NCBI GenBank assembly: GCA_017161665.1
Contig: JADFCT010000058.1
Span: forward strand, 1 to 12,806
Reading direction: 5' to 3'
DNA: 12,806 nt
Origin: Candidatus Sumerlaeota bacterium
GTDB lineage: Bacteria; Sumerlaeota; Sumerlaeia; JADFCT01
Shown: positions 1-6,755 of the stretch, in pieces
Layout of the letters: each line of letters opens with the position of its first letter
How positions within the stretch are numbered: position 1 is the stretch's first letter
The notes under the pieces: generated by a model
Databases searched by the model: none
What the model was told of the DNA's origin: nothing
The model's input: only the letters and a program-made list of their open reading frames with translations
Translations under genes and position numbers: made by a program

Positions 1-1
1 C

Positions 2-1030
2 GAATCCATTTGCGGCTGTATGGCTCGACAGGAAGTCGTGTTCCTGACGAAATCCGAAGCGCCCGACGCCATTCCAGCGGAGGTTCTGGATCTGTTGGAC
101 GATTCGTTTGCTGTCGTTCCGATCTGTACGCGGAAAGGGGTCCGCGCGGTTGTCCTGGCGGATCGCAAGTTTCATGCGCAATCCCTTGACCGCATGTCTC
201 GACGGATGCTGGATTGGTTTCGCACCCAATCGGCCCTGGCGCAGGAGAACGCGGAGTTGTTCAGCTCGCTCAATGACGCGTTGAGCGCCATGCAGGATTT
301 TGATCGGATGAAAAGCAACTTCCTGTCGATTACCTCCCATGAGTTGCGCACGCCCTTGACGGCGATGATGGGATTTTGTGAATTGGTCCTGAATGGGCAG
401 TTGGGACCCGTGACGGATCGGCAATCCGAAATGTTGCGCCGGGCCGTTCAGCGCGGCGGTTTGCTGAACGACATGATTAATGATCTGCTGGAGATCGCCG
501 ACGTGGAGGCCGGCGGATTGATCGACTTCGATATTGAGGACGTGGATCCGCTGACGGTGATGATGAATGCCATCTCGAAAATAGAAACACGGCGTTCCCG
601 AAAGAACATCACCATCATTCCCCATGTGGAGACAGGGGTCCCCGAAATGCTCCGCTCCAATGAAAACGCCTTGGGGCGGATTTTCTTTCATGTGTTGGAC
701 AATGCCGTCAAGTTTTCGAATCCGGAGGGAACGGTGGATGTCCGGTTTTTTACGGAGGGCGAACGACTGAACATTCAGGTTGAGGATCAGGGAATCGGGA
801 TGGCGCCTGAAAGTCTGGAGCGGATTTTTGATTCCTTTTTTCAGGCCGACCAGCGGCTGACCCGGCGGCATGAGGGGATTGGATTGGGCCTGACGATCAC
901 CCGCCGCCTGATTGAGGCGCTGGGCGGGACGATTGCTATTCGGAGCCAATTGGGAAAGGGAACCACCGTTACCCTGACCCTACCGGGACGCGCCGCATTC
1001 AAGGCATTGTCCACAGTCACCACCACCTGA
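2..1030 (+). CDS. Sensor histidine kinase, C-terminal part (5' end outside window)
   Basis: This is the signal-transmitting half of a two-component sensor kinase, which autophosphorylates a histidine using ATP and passes the phosphate to a response regulator. The reading frame is open to the window edge, upstream of the first ATG at position 20, so the true start probably lies outside. Counting from that ATG, residues 1-80 look like the second half of a GAF domain (VVPICTRKG, then AVVLADRK, ending in the helix ALAQENAELF). A short coiled linker leads to the H-box SHELRTPL with phospho-acceptor His107. The ATP-binding domain follows: N-box around Asn228 (VLDNAVKF), G1 box DQGIGM at 256-261 and G2 box GIGLGL at 286-291. 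No transmembrane segment is visible in this part, which fits a cytosolic sensor or C-terminal portion. No response regulator lies downstream; a Ser/Thr kinase starts about 50 bp later. Kinase identity is certain; the signal is unknown. Confidence 0.93.
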   Translation, partial: ESICGCMARQEVVFLTKSEAPDAIPAEVLDLLDDSFAVVPICTRKGVRAVVLADRKFHAQSLDRMSRRMLDWFRTQSALAQENAELFSSLNDALSAMQDFDRMKSNFLSITSHELRTPLTAMMGFCELVLNGQLGPVTDRQSEMLRRAVQRGGLLNDMINDLLEIADVEAGGLIDFDIEDVDPLTVMMNAISKIETRRSRKNITIIPHVETGVPEMLRSNENALGRIFFHVLDNAVKFSNPEGTVDVRFFTEGERLNIQVEDQGIGMAPESLERIFDSFFQADQRLTRRHEGIGLGLTITRRLIEALGGTIAIRSQLGKGTTVTLTLPGRAAFKALSTVTTT

Positions 1031-1081
1031 ATGCTTTGAGTCCGCCGATTGAGACACAAACGCTGTGAGAGCGTGGAATAT

Positions 1082-3796
1082 ATGTTTGATGCGCCGGCCC
1101 ACATTGCCATACGTGACCTGGAACTGGAGTTCGAAGCCACTCCGGACGACGCCGTTGTGCTGGAGCGGCTGGTGGATGTCTATTTACGCTATGGAGTCTT
1201 TAACAACCGGTCATCGGTGGTTTATCACACCAGCCATTCGACCTTTCCCGGGCGACGGGATGTGGACGCGGCGCGACAGGTTTCGGAACAGGTTTCTCAA
1301 TTTCAGCGCTTGATAGGAAAGTATGTCGGGCGATTGGAGACGGAGGGGTCATTGGTTCTGGAGCCGGCGGATCGTGTCGCCTTGGAGGCGAAGGTCGAGC
1401 AGTTCCGGCGCTGGATGGATGAATGGGCGCCTTCTGCGGATTTGTATAAGCTGCTGGGCGACTGGGAATTGTTACGCAACAGTTTCGCCGCCTCCTCGCG
1501 CGCCTATGGCGAAGCCCGCCGACTGGGCTATCGGCCCACGAAGGAAATCATCGAATTGTTTTGCCGCTTCGGGGCCGTCGCCTCCGTGTCCGGCCCCACG
1601 GCCTTGTTCTATGCCGAAGTGGCTATGGAAAATGGACAGGACAAACTGGCCGAGCAACTACTGACCTCCACGCTGGCCATGCCCTATGAGACGGATGTGG
1701 CCGGGGAGGTGGATTTGTTTGCCGCCGTTGACGAAGACCAGGCCCAGGTGGCCCTTTGTATCACCAAGGCCTCGGACATGCTGACCGATATTCTGGAACG
1801 TCGGCGCAGCCGCGCGCGCTCAAAGGCCGAACGGGATCGCTTGTCGCTGGAAATCGCGCGATTGTGCTATGAGCGTCAGGATTTGATCGGCGCCCTGACA
1901 CGAATGGCGCAAATGGACATGGCCCAGTGTGAAGACAAGGATTTCGCGAAACTGATTGCTGGTCGGCTGGTTGAGCAGGGTGATCATCGCTTCGCCTTTG
2001 ATCTCTTGACGGCCCTGACCATGGATGACGAGGTCAAGGCCCTGCTCAGCGCCATCAAGCGCGAACTGGAACGACGAGGGGAATCGGACACGGTGGCCTA
2101 TGTGACCGAGTTTACCCGGGAGAGTGACTTTATCAAGACCGCCCGTCGTCACTCCGGTCGCGCAGCCGAAAGCGCCACGCAAATGGCGCTGGGCGATCAT
2201 TATGAAACCACCGGCAAACCCATCCGCGCGCTGCGTCAATATGTGGCCGGGCTCTTGATGGGGTATGGCGACGTTCCCAAAGCGTTGGAAAAAATTGAAA
2301 AAATCCTGGATAATCGCCCGTCGGATCTGCCTTTGGATTTGCTGATGAAATTGGGCGAGCACTTTGCGGAAGCGGATGATCCGGAGCAGGCGGTGATCTT
2401 TTATTCGCGTGTGCTGGAAGAAAATCCGACGAATCTGGAATGCCGGCGCGCCCTTCGGACCATGTATGACCGCATTCTCGCCCGCAATCCCAATCGACCC
2501 GGGGCCCGAATCCGTTCCGGGGATCTCTATCTGATGGGGCGCAACTTCAACCAGGCGGTGGAGGAGTTCAAATACGCCGCCCAGTTTCCACAGGCCGAAG
2601 CGCAGGCCTCCCGGCGCCTGGCGCTGGCTTACCGAAAATCCCAGAATCTGAGCATGGCCGTGGATTGTTATGCCGGCGTCAACCTGCGCGACAGCGATGG
2701 CCCCGCGCTCCTGGATCTTTTGAGTGAACTGGAGCGGGCGGAACTGACCGGCGAGGCGCTGCGCCTGGGCCAGATGATGTTGGCCGCCGGCGTGGGGGAT
2801 GCCGGCATTCGAGAACGGGTGTCGAAGTGGGAACGCCAGGTGGCCGGCGCGGGAGGGGAGGTTTTTATCGATCAGAAAATGAAAAAACTGATTGGCGATC
2901 ACGCCATTGGCCGGTTCCGCTATATCCGCCAAATCGGCAGCGGCGGAATGGGCGTGGTTCACCAGGTGCGCGACATCAAGCGCGGCAAAGACATGGCCCT
3001 GAAAATTCTCCGCGAGGGCGTGGCCCAAAGTGGCAAGGCCGTCAACCGGTTCTTCCGGGAAGCGCGCATCGCCGCGACGCTCAATCACCCCAACATCGTG
3101 GGCACCTACGATTATAATATTAATCCCATTTCCGGTCAGTCCTATATTCTCATGGAATACGTGGAGGGGCGTTCCCTCCGCCATCTGATCGAGGAACGAC
3201 TGGACCATGGACTGGATTTGAGCCTCCAGGACATTGGGCGGATGTTGCTGTACTGCTCGCAAATCTGTGACGCCCTTCAAGCGACCATTGAACGCGGGAT
3301 CATCCATCGCGACATCAAACCGGACAACATTCTGGTCACCGACGACGATCATGTCAAGATTACGGACTTTGGCATCATGCACATGCAGGCGGCCACGTTC
3401 ACCCCCAGCGGGGCTCTGGTCGGCACGCCCCGGTATATGTCGCCCGAACAGGTGGAGGGAACCCGGATCGACGGTCGATCCGATCTCTATTCACTGGGCA
3501 TTATCATGTATGAACTGCTCGTCGGCACGCCCCCCTTTGTGTCCGGGGATGTGTCCTATCAACAGGTCCATGTCGATCCCGTTTCCGTAAAGGATATTTT
3601 TCCTATTGTCCCGGAAGAAGTGGCCGCCATTGTCATGGGCTGTCTGACCAAATCGCCGAGCGAACGCCCACAGACCGCCATGGAGTTGAAGCACGCCATC
3701 GAACGGGTGCTTCAGCATTTGCCGATCGAGAGCGGGAAGCGGCCTCGCAAGGTGGCGCCCCCCCGGCCGCTGGAAGAAGAAAATACCACCGCCTGA
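1082..3796 (+). CDS. Soluble Ser/Thr protein kinase with long N-terminal helical-repeat (TPR-like) region
   Basis: This is a Hanks-type (PknB-like) kinase that phosphorylates Ser/Thr on partner proteins. I start it at ATG 1082 (904 aa), where GAGAG lies 10 nt upstream; a TTG at 1049 in the same frame would add 11 residues but has a poorer ribosome site. The first 600 or so residues are helical. From about residue 360 to 590 they resemble TPR repeats (for example ALGDHYETTGKPIRALRQY and DLYLMGRNFNQAVEEFKYA); the first 350 residues are not recognised. The catalytic domain is at about 611-880 with glycine loop GSGGMGVV (619-626), Lys641, alpha-C Glu660, catalytic HRDIKPDN with Asp744, DFG with Asp762, and GTPRYMSPEQ ending the activation segment. 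All key residues are present, so it should be active. Thr and Ser in TFTPSG before that segment are candidate autophosphorylation sites. No transmembrane helix is visible. The usual bacterial order is kinase first, so this C-terminal placement is notable. It follows the histidine kinase by 51 bp. Confidence 0.93.
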   Translation: MFDAPAHIAIRDLELEFEATPDDAVVLERLVDVYLRYGVFNNRSSVVYHTSHSTFPGRRDVDAARQVSEQVSQFQRLIGKYVGRLETEGSLVLEPADRVALEAKVEQFRRWMDEWAPSADLYKLLGDWELLRNSFAASSRAYGEARRLGYRPTKEIIELFCRFGAVASVSGPTALFYAEVAMENGQDKLAEQLLTSTLAMPYETDVAGEVDLFAAVDEDQAQVALCITKASDMLTDILERRRSRARSKAERDRLSLEIARLCYERQDLIGALTRMAQMDMAQCEDKDFAKLIAGRLVEQGDHRFAFDLLTALTMDDEVKALLSAIKRELERRGESDTVAYVTEFTRESDFIKTARRHSGRAAESATQMALGDHYETTGKPIRALRQYVAGLLMGYGDVPKALEKIEKILDNRPSDLPLDLLMKLGEHFAEADDPEQAVIFYSRVLEENPTNLECRRALRTMYDRILARNPNRPGARIRSGDLYLMGRNFNQAVEEFKYAAQFPQAEAQASRRLALAYRKSQNLSMAVDCYAGVNLRDSDGPALLDLLSELERAELTGEALRLGQMMLAAGVGDAGIRERVSKWERQVAGAGGEVFIDQKMKKLIGDHAIGRFRYIRQIGSGGMGVVHQVRDIKRGKDMALKILREGVAQSGKAVNRFFREARIAATLNHPNIVGTYDYNINPISGQSYILMEYVEGRSLRHLIEERLDHGLDLSLQDIGRMLLYCSQICDALQATIERGIIHRDIKPDNILVTDDDHVKITDFGIMHMQAATFTPSGALVGTPRYMSPEQVEGTRIDGRSDLYSLGIIMYELLVGTPPFVSGDVSYQQVHVDPVSVKDIFPIVPEEVAAIVMGCLTKSPSERPQTAMELKHAIERVLQHLPIESGKRPRKVAPPRPLEEENTTA

Positions 3797-3844
3797 GGCG
3801 CCTCCGACGCGAAGCGCCCGGCCATCCCCCCCAAGGAACCGGTC

Positions 3845-4783
3845 ATGAATGTAAATGAACAGGTAAAACTCCGAGCCATGACTTCGGCGGACATCGCGGA
3901 AGTGGCCGATTTGATCTATGTTTCCACCAATTATTGGTATGAGGCCCAGGGGAAAGGCGCCATCTTCCGGGGCGGCCCCGAAGCCACCGAATGGGTCTGC
4001 AAAATCTATGAAGACCTTGATCCCGGTCGGTGTGTGGTCGCCGAAAACACCCGAAACGGTCGGCTCATGGGCTCCTGTTTCTATCATCCCCGGCCCACCC
4101 ATGTGTCGCTCGGGATTATGAATGTCCACCCGAACTATTTCGGCTATGGCGTGGCGGGACGACTATTGAAATTCATCACCGACTTCTCGGAGGCGGAAGG
4201 CAAGCCCACCCGTCTCGTGTCCAGCGCCCATAACCTGGACTCCTTTTCCCTCTATACCCGCGCCGGCTTCATCCCCCGCGCCGCCTATCAGGATATGTTC
4301 CTCAAGGTTCCGGAGACGGGACTGGACCTGAGCGTCCCGGGCCTTGACCGCGTGCGGCCGGCCGTGGCCGCCGACGTGGACGCCATGACGGAACTGGAGG
4401 CAGAAGTGGCCGGCATTCGCCGTCCCGATGACTATCGGTACTTTATCGAAAACAAAGACCGCATCTGGCACGTGAGCGTCCATGAAACCTCGGCAGGAGA
4501 GATCGACGGATTTCTCGTGTCCGTGGCCCATCCCGGCAGCAACATGCTGGGCCCCGGCATCATGCGCTCGGAGGAACAGACCCTGCCCCTGATTCTGAGT
4601 GAATTAAACCAACACAAAGGCCGATGTCCCGTTTTTCTCGTGCCGGTGGACAACGAGCCTCTGGTCCAGACCCTGTACCGTTGGGGCGCGCGCAACTGTG
4701 AAATTCACTTCTGTCAGGTGCGGGGCGATTTCCGCCCCTTCCAGGGGATTTCCATGCCCACCTTCGCGCCGGAAACCGGCTGA
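3845..4783 (+). CDS. Tandem GNAT-family N-acetyltransferase
   Basis: This is a predicted acetyl-CoA-dependent acetyltransferase of 312 aa, about twice the length of a single GNAT domain. The start ATG is preceded by AAGGAA at 3833-3838. The first domain (about 7-155) opens with the typical strand-helix VKLRAMTSADIAEVADL. It has a good acetyl-CoA motif A, with the beta-4 strand LGIMNVHP followed by the pyrophosphate loop NYFGYGVAGRLL (97-108), then the beta-5/alpha-4 pair ending SLYTRAGF at 135-142. The second domain begins near residue 168 with another RPAVAADVDAMTELE-type opening, but it lacks a clear Q/RxxGxG loop and may be only structural or substrate-binding. The substrate cannot be told from sequence. 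The gene lies 48 bp after the Ser/Thr kinase on the same strand, so it is probably co-transcribed. A GC-rich hairpin (GCCGG-aaa-CCGGC) overlaps its last codons at 4768-4780 but has no U-tract, so I do not call it a terminator. Confidence 0.88.
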   Translation: MNVNEQVKLRAMTSADIAEVADLIYVSTNYWYEAQGKGAIFRGGPEATEWVCKIYEDLDPGRCVVAENTRNGRLMGSCFYHPRPTHVSLGIMNVHPNYFGYGVAGRLLKFITDFSEAEGKPTRLVSSAHNLDSFSLYTRAGFIPRAAYQDMFLKVPETGLDLSVPGLDRVRPAVAADVDAMTELEAEVAGIRRPDDYRYFIENKDRIWHVSVHETSAGEIDGFLVSVAHPGSNMLGPGIMRSEEQTLPLILSELNQHKGRCPVFLVPVDNEPLVQTLYRWGARNCEIHFCQVRGDFRPFQGISMPTFAPETG

Positions 4784-4947
4784 GGGGATTCATTCAGCCA
4801 TCTCAACAAATGATGAAATTGACGTCGGGTCTCAGTGCGATGGCATTTTTTTTTGAACCATGAAGAATAGAAGGAAAAGAAGATGTTTTCGCTAAACGCC
4901 AGGGCGCAAAAAGCGTGACGGCGCCGACGGCCATCCGTTGATTCGAT

Positions 4948-4966
4948 CATGGGCGAGACGCCCATG
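4948..4966. repeat. Perfect hairpin, likely interspersed palindromic repeat
   Basis: The 7-bp arms CATGGGC and GCCCATG enclose the loop GAGAC. There is no following T-run on either strand, so it is not a standard terminator. The arrangement resembles short repeats scattered through intergenic DNA of PVC-like genomes; that family assignment is from memory and not tested. Only one copy occurs in this window. Confidence 0.45.
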
Positions 4967-4983
4967 CCACTTCCAGGCCTGAT

Positions 4984-5006
4984 TCAAATTTTCAAGTGTG
5001 ATTTGA
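4984..5006. promoter_or_regulatory. Inverted repeat TCAAAT-N11-ATTTGA upstream of sulfatase
   Basis: The perfect hexamer arms are at 4984-4989 and 5001-5006, with an 11-nt spacer, about 105-125 bp before the sulfatase start. The same arms recur at 5082-5095 with a 2-nt spacer. Two inverted pairs of the same half-site in one upstream region could bind a regulator, possibly with looping. The arms are AT-rich and short, so chance is possible. Confidence 0.25.
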
Positions 5007-5025
5007 GAGTGGCAGGTGTTGAAGA
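5000..5025 (+). repeat. Copy A of a short imperfect repeat, inverted relative to 8768-8792
   Basis: This holds GCAGGTGTTGAAG (5012-5024), preceded by GATTTGAGAGTG. The reverse complement of 8768-8792 carries the identical 13-mer preceded by GACTTGAAAATC, which matches 8 of 12 positions. Both copies lie in gene-free spacers and face opposite ways on either side of the sulfatase and the GmrSD-like gene. A 13-mer match alone is near chance level for this window size; the flanking similarity makes it worth noting. Confidence 0.35.
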
Positions 5026-5081
5026 TGGGCCAGGGGACAAACGGCGCTGGCATCGTCACCCAGCAAGCCCTCACATTGGGC

Positions 5082-5100
5082 TCAAATCAATTTGAAGGGA
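5082..5100 (+). promoter_or_regulatory. TCAAAT-CA-ATTTGA palindrome overlapping the sulfatase ribosome binding site
   Basis: The arms at 5082-5087 and 5090-5095 are separated by two bases. The right arm runs straight into the Shine-Dalgarno sequence GAAGGGA (5094-5100), which sits 9 nt before ATG 5110 and fixes that codon as the start in preference to the in-frame TTG at 5092, which lies before the Shine-Dalgarno core. The palindrome could act as an operator or, in RNA, as a weak hairpin reducing access to the ribosome site. The ribosome site is well supported; the regulatory role is inference. Confidence 0.5.
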
Positions 5101-5109
5101 CTTTTTGAT

Positions 5110-6567
5110 ATGATGTCATTGAACAGTCGTAAATTCGTGTTCGCCTTATTGGTATTATTGTTTCCTGGTTTCTGTGTGGCTTCTGAACCTTCCAGGCCCA
5201 ATGTCGTTGTCTTTCTTGTCGATGACCTGGGTTATATGGATATCGGCGCAAACAATCCCAAATGTTTCTATGACACGCCAAACATTGACACCCTGGCCCG
5301 TTCCGGAATGCGTTTTACAGATGGTTACGCGGCCAATCCAGTTTGTTCACCGACTCGTTACAGTATAATGACCGGAAAATATCCAACACGTGTTGACGCG
5401 ACGAATTTCTTTTCCGGCACACGCAGCGGACGATTTAATCCGGCTCCTCTCAATGACAAAATGCCCATCCGTGAGATTACCATTGCGGAACGACTCAAGA
5501 GCAGGGGCTATACCACCTTCTTTGCAGGGAAATGGCACTTGGGGCCTTCCGAAGAGTACTATCCTCAAAACCAGGGCTTTGACGTCAATGTTGGCGGCCA
5601 TCATGGCGGGGGACCCTATACCGGCGGAAAGTATTTCGCACCCTTTGAGAATCCACAAATGGACCAGGAGAGCCCCGCAGGCGATCACCTCCCGGCGCGA
5701 CTGGCCCGTGATACGGCCGCCTTTATCGAGACCAACAAAGACAAACCCTTCTTGGCCTATCTGTCTTTTTACTCTGTGCACACACCATTGATGGGGCGTC
5801 CCGACCTGGTCGAAAAATATCGAAAAAAGGCCGAGGCCATTAATGATCCGGAATTTGCCGAGGAGGAACAGGTCTTCGGTCCCAACCCGCGCAAGGTTCG
5901 CATTCTGCAAAAACATGCGGTCTATGGCGCCATGGTCGAAGCGATGGATGAAGCGGTGGGCCGGGTGCTCAAACAGCTGGAAGACTCGGGTGTGGCTGAC
6001 AGAACCCTGGTAATTTTTACTTCGGATAACGGGGGGCTGTCCACGAGCGAGGGATCCCCGACCAGCAACCTCCCCCTGCGGGGTGGCAAAGGCTGGATCT
6101 ATGAGGGCGGCATTCGTGAACCGTGGATCATCCGTTATCCCGGAGTTACCCAAGCGGGATCGATAAGCGCGGAACCGATCTGTTCCATCGATATATTTCC
6201 TACTCTGGCTTCAGTTGCAGGAGGTGAAGTCACTCATGCGATTGACGGCGTCAACCTGCTTCCCGTCCTGAAAGGCGGCTCACTTGATCGGCAGTCGCTC
6301 TACTGGCACTATCCACACTACAGCAACCAGGGGGGCTTTCCCGGTGGCGCCATCCGCGAGGGAGATTTCAAATTGATCGAAAGGTACGAGGATGGCCGTA
6401 TCCACCTGTATAATCTCAGGGACGACATGGGAGAACGGACGGATTTGGCCACAAAACATCCGCAACGCGTCGCGGAAATGCGGGCTCGACTGCATGACTG
6501 GTACAAAACGGTGGATGCCAAATTCCTTCAGCAGAAGAACGATGGGCCCAAGCCCTGGCGTCCATAG
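5110..6567 (+). CDS. Exported formylglycine-dependent sulfatase (arylsulfatase family S1)
   Basis: This enzyme hydrolyses sulfate esters, probably on a carbohydrate, after export. It is 485 aa from ATG 5110; ATG 5113 is an alternative one codon later. Residues 1-25 are a signal peptide (SRK, then the hydrophobic FVFALLVLLFPGF), with cleavage likely near FCVAS. The Cys there does not form a lipobox. The mature enzyme starts with the metal-binding strand NVVVFLVDDLGY (Asp38, Asp39). The signature NPVCSPTRYSIMTGKYPTR carries Cys79, which is converted to formylglycine (CxPxR). GKWHLG (Lys141, His143), His224 in SVHTP, FTSDNGG (Asp306, Asn307) and GGKGW (Lys327) complete the active-site set, so the enzyme looks intact. 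The C-terminal LYNLRDDMGERTDLA is the usual sulfatase end motif. No maturase gene is present in the window, so activation must come from elsewhere. Substrate class is undetermined; the xylanase 2.6 kb downstream hints at plant or algal polysaccharide. Confidence 0.95.
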   Translation: MMSLNSRKFVFALLVLLFPGFCVASEPSRPNVVVFLVDDLGYMDIGANNPKCFYDTPNIDTLARSGMRFTDGYAANPVCSPTRYSIMTGKYPTRVDATNFFSGTRSGRFNPAPLNDKMPIREITIAERLKSRGYTTFFAGKWHLGPSEEYYPQNQGFDVNVGGHHGGGPYTGGKYFAPFENPQMDQESPAGDHLPARLARDTAAFIETNKDKPFLAYLSFYSVHTPLMGRPDLVEKYRKKAEAINDPEFAEEEQVFGPNPRKVRILQKHAVYGAMVEAMDEAVGRVLKQLEDSGVADRTLVIFTSDNGGLSTSEGSPTSNLPLRGGKGWIYEGGIREPWIIRYPGVTQAGSISAEPICSIDIFPTLASVAGGEVTHAIDGVNLLPVLKGGSLDRQSLYWHYPHYSNQGGFPGGAIREGDFKLIERYEDGRIHLYNLRDDMGERTDLATKHPQRVAEMRARLHDWYKTVDAKFLQQKNDGPKPWRP

Positions 6568-6581
6568 ATTCTTTTCGGAAT

Positions 6582-6600
6582 AACGCCACAAGGCGTTTTC
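6582..6600. terminator. Hairpin terminator between convergent sulfatase and restriction genes
   Basis: The perfect stem AACGCC-ACAA-GGCGTT (6582-6597) continues into TTC, 15 bp after the sulfatase stop. The U-tract is short on the plus strand. Reading the minus strand, the same stem is followed by ATTCC, so it is weaker in that direction. It is most likely the sulfatase terminator and may also help stop the opposing transcript. Confidence 0.6.
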
Positions 6601-6755
6601 ACCGTTCAGGCGCAAAACGCCGATCATCGTTGTCTTCCACCAACGCCCCGTTGGGGCTGAATCGTATGCGCGCGATCCACCGCCTCAAGCCGACCGCTTC
6701 AACTGTACATTTTTCTGCCGCCACCGCCTCAAAGCGTTCATGCAGCGAATCACGA
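6601..6755. other. Convergent intergenic region with short direct repeats
   Basis: This region holds no supportable gene. CCACCGCCTCAA occurs exactly at 6677-6688 and 6721-6732, with a related CCGACCGCTTCAA between them. GCCCC-GTT-GGGGC (6645-6657) forms a small GC-rich hairpin. An 86-aa minus frame spanning 6599-6859 overlaps the 3' end of the GmrSD-like gene and looks like repeat-derived noise. Confidence 0.4.

Larger units (their letters stand above)
4784..5109. other. Gene-free spacer with repeat-like DNA
   Basis: This 326-bp stretch has no supportable gene. It contains an uninterrupted T-run near 4846-4854, then a purine-rich tract (about 4857-4885). After that comes a stretch with a CATGGGC/GCCCATG hairpin (4948-4966) whose reverse reading gives MGVSPM-like peptides. 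Such spurious peptides are, from memory, common in interspersed repeats of PVC-type genomes. The 3' third holds two inverted repeats with the same hexamer arms (TCAAAT/ATTTGA) and a copy of a GCAGGTGTTGAAG element also found inverted at 8768-8780. The spacer presumably carries the sulfatase promoter, but I see no convincing -35/-10 pair. Confidence 0.6.

Noticed and set aside
1049..1081. TTG start extending the Ser/Thr kinase by 11 residues
   Set aside because: The added residues are charged and unconserved-looking, and the ATG at 1082 has a better-placed GAGAG.
1820..3382. Long minus-strand open frame of 520 codons
   Set aside because: It lies entirely antisense to the Ser/Thr kinase, whose motifs are unambiguous. 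The product has low-complexity, His/Gln-rich composition, typical of the antisense of a GC-rich gene.
4768..4780. GCCGG-aaa-CCGGC hairpin at the acetyltransferase stop as a terminator
   Set aside because: The stem is only five base pairs, lies inside the coding end and is not followed by a T-run.
4784..5109. CRISPR array or tRNA in the repeat-rich spacers
   Set aside because: No regularly spaced direct repeats of CRISPR length and no cloverleaf-capable sequence were seen here or in 8655-9175.
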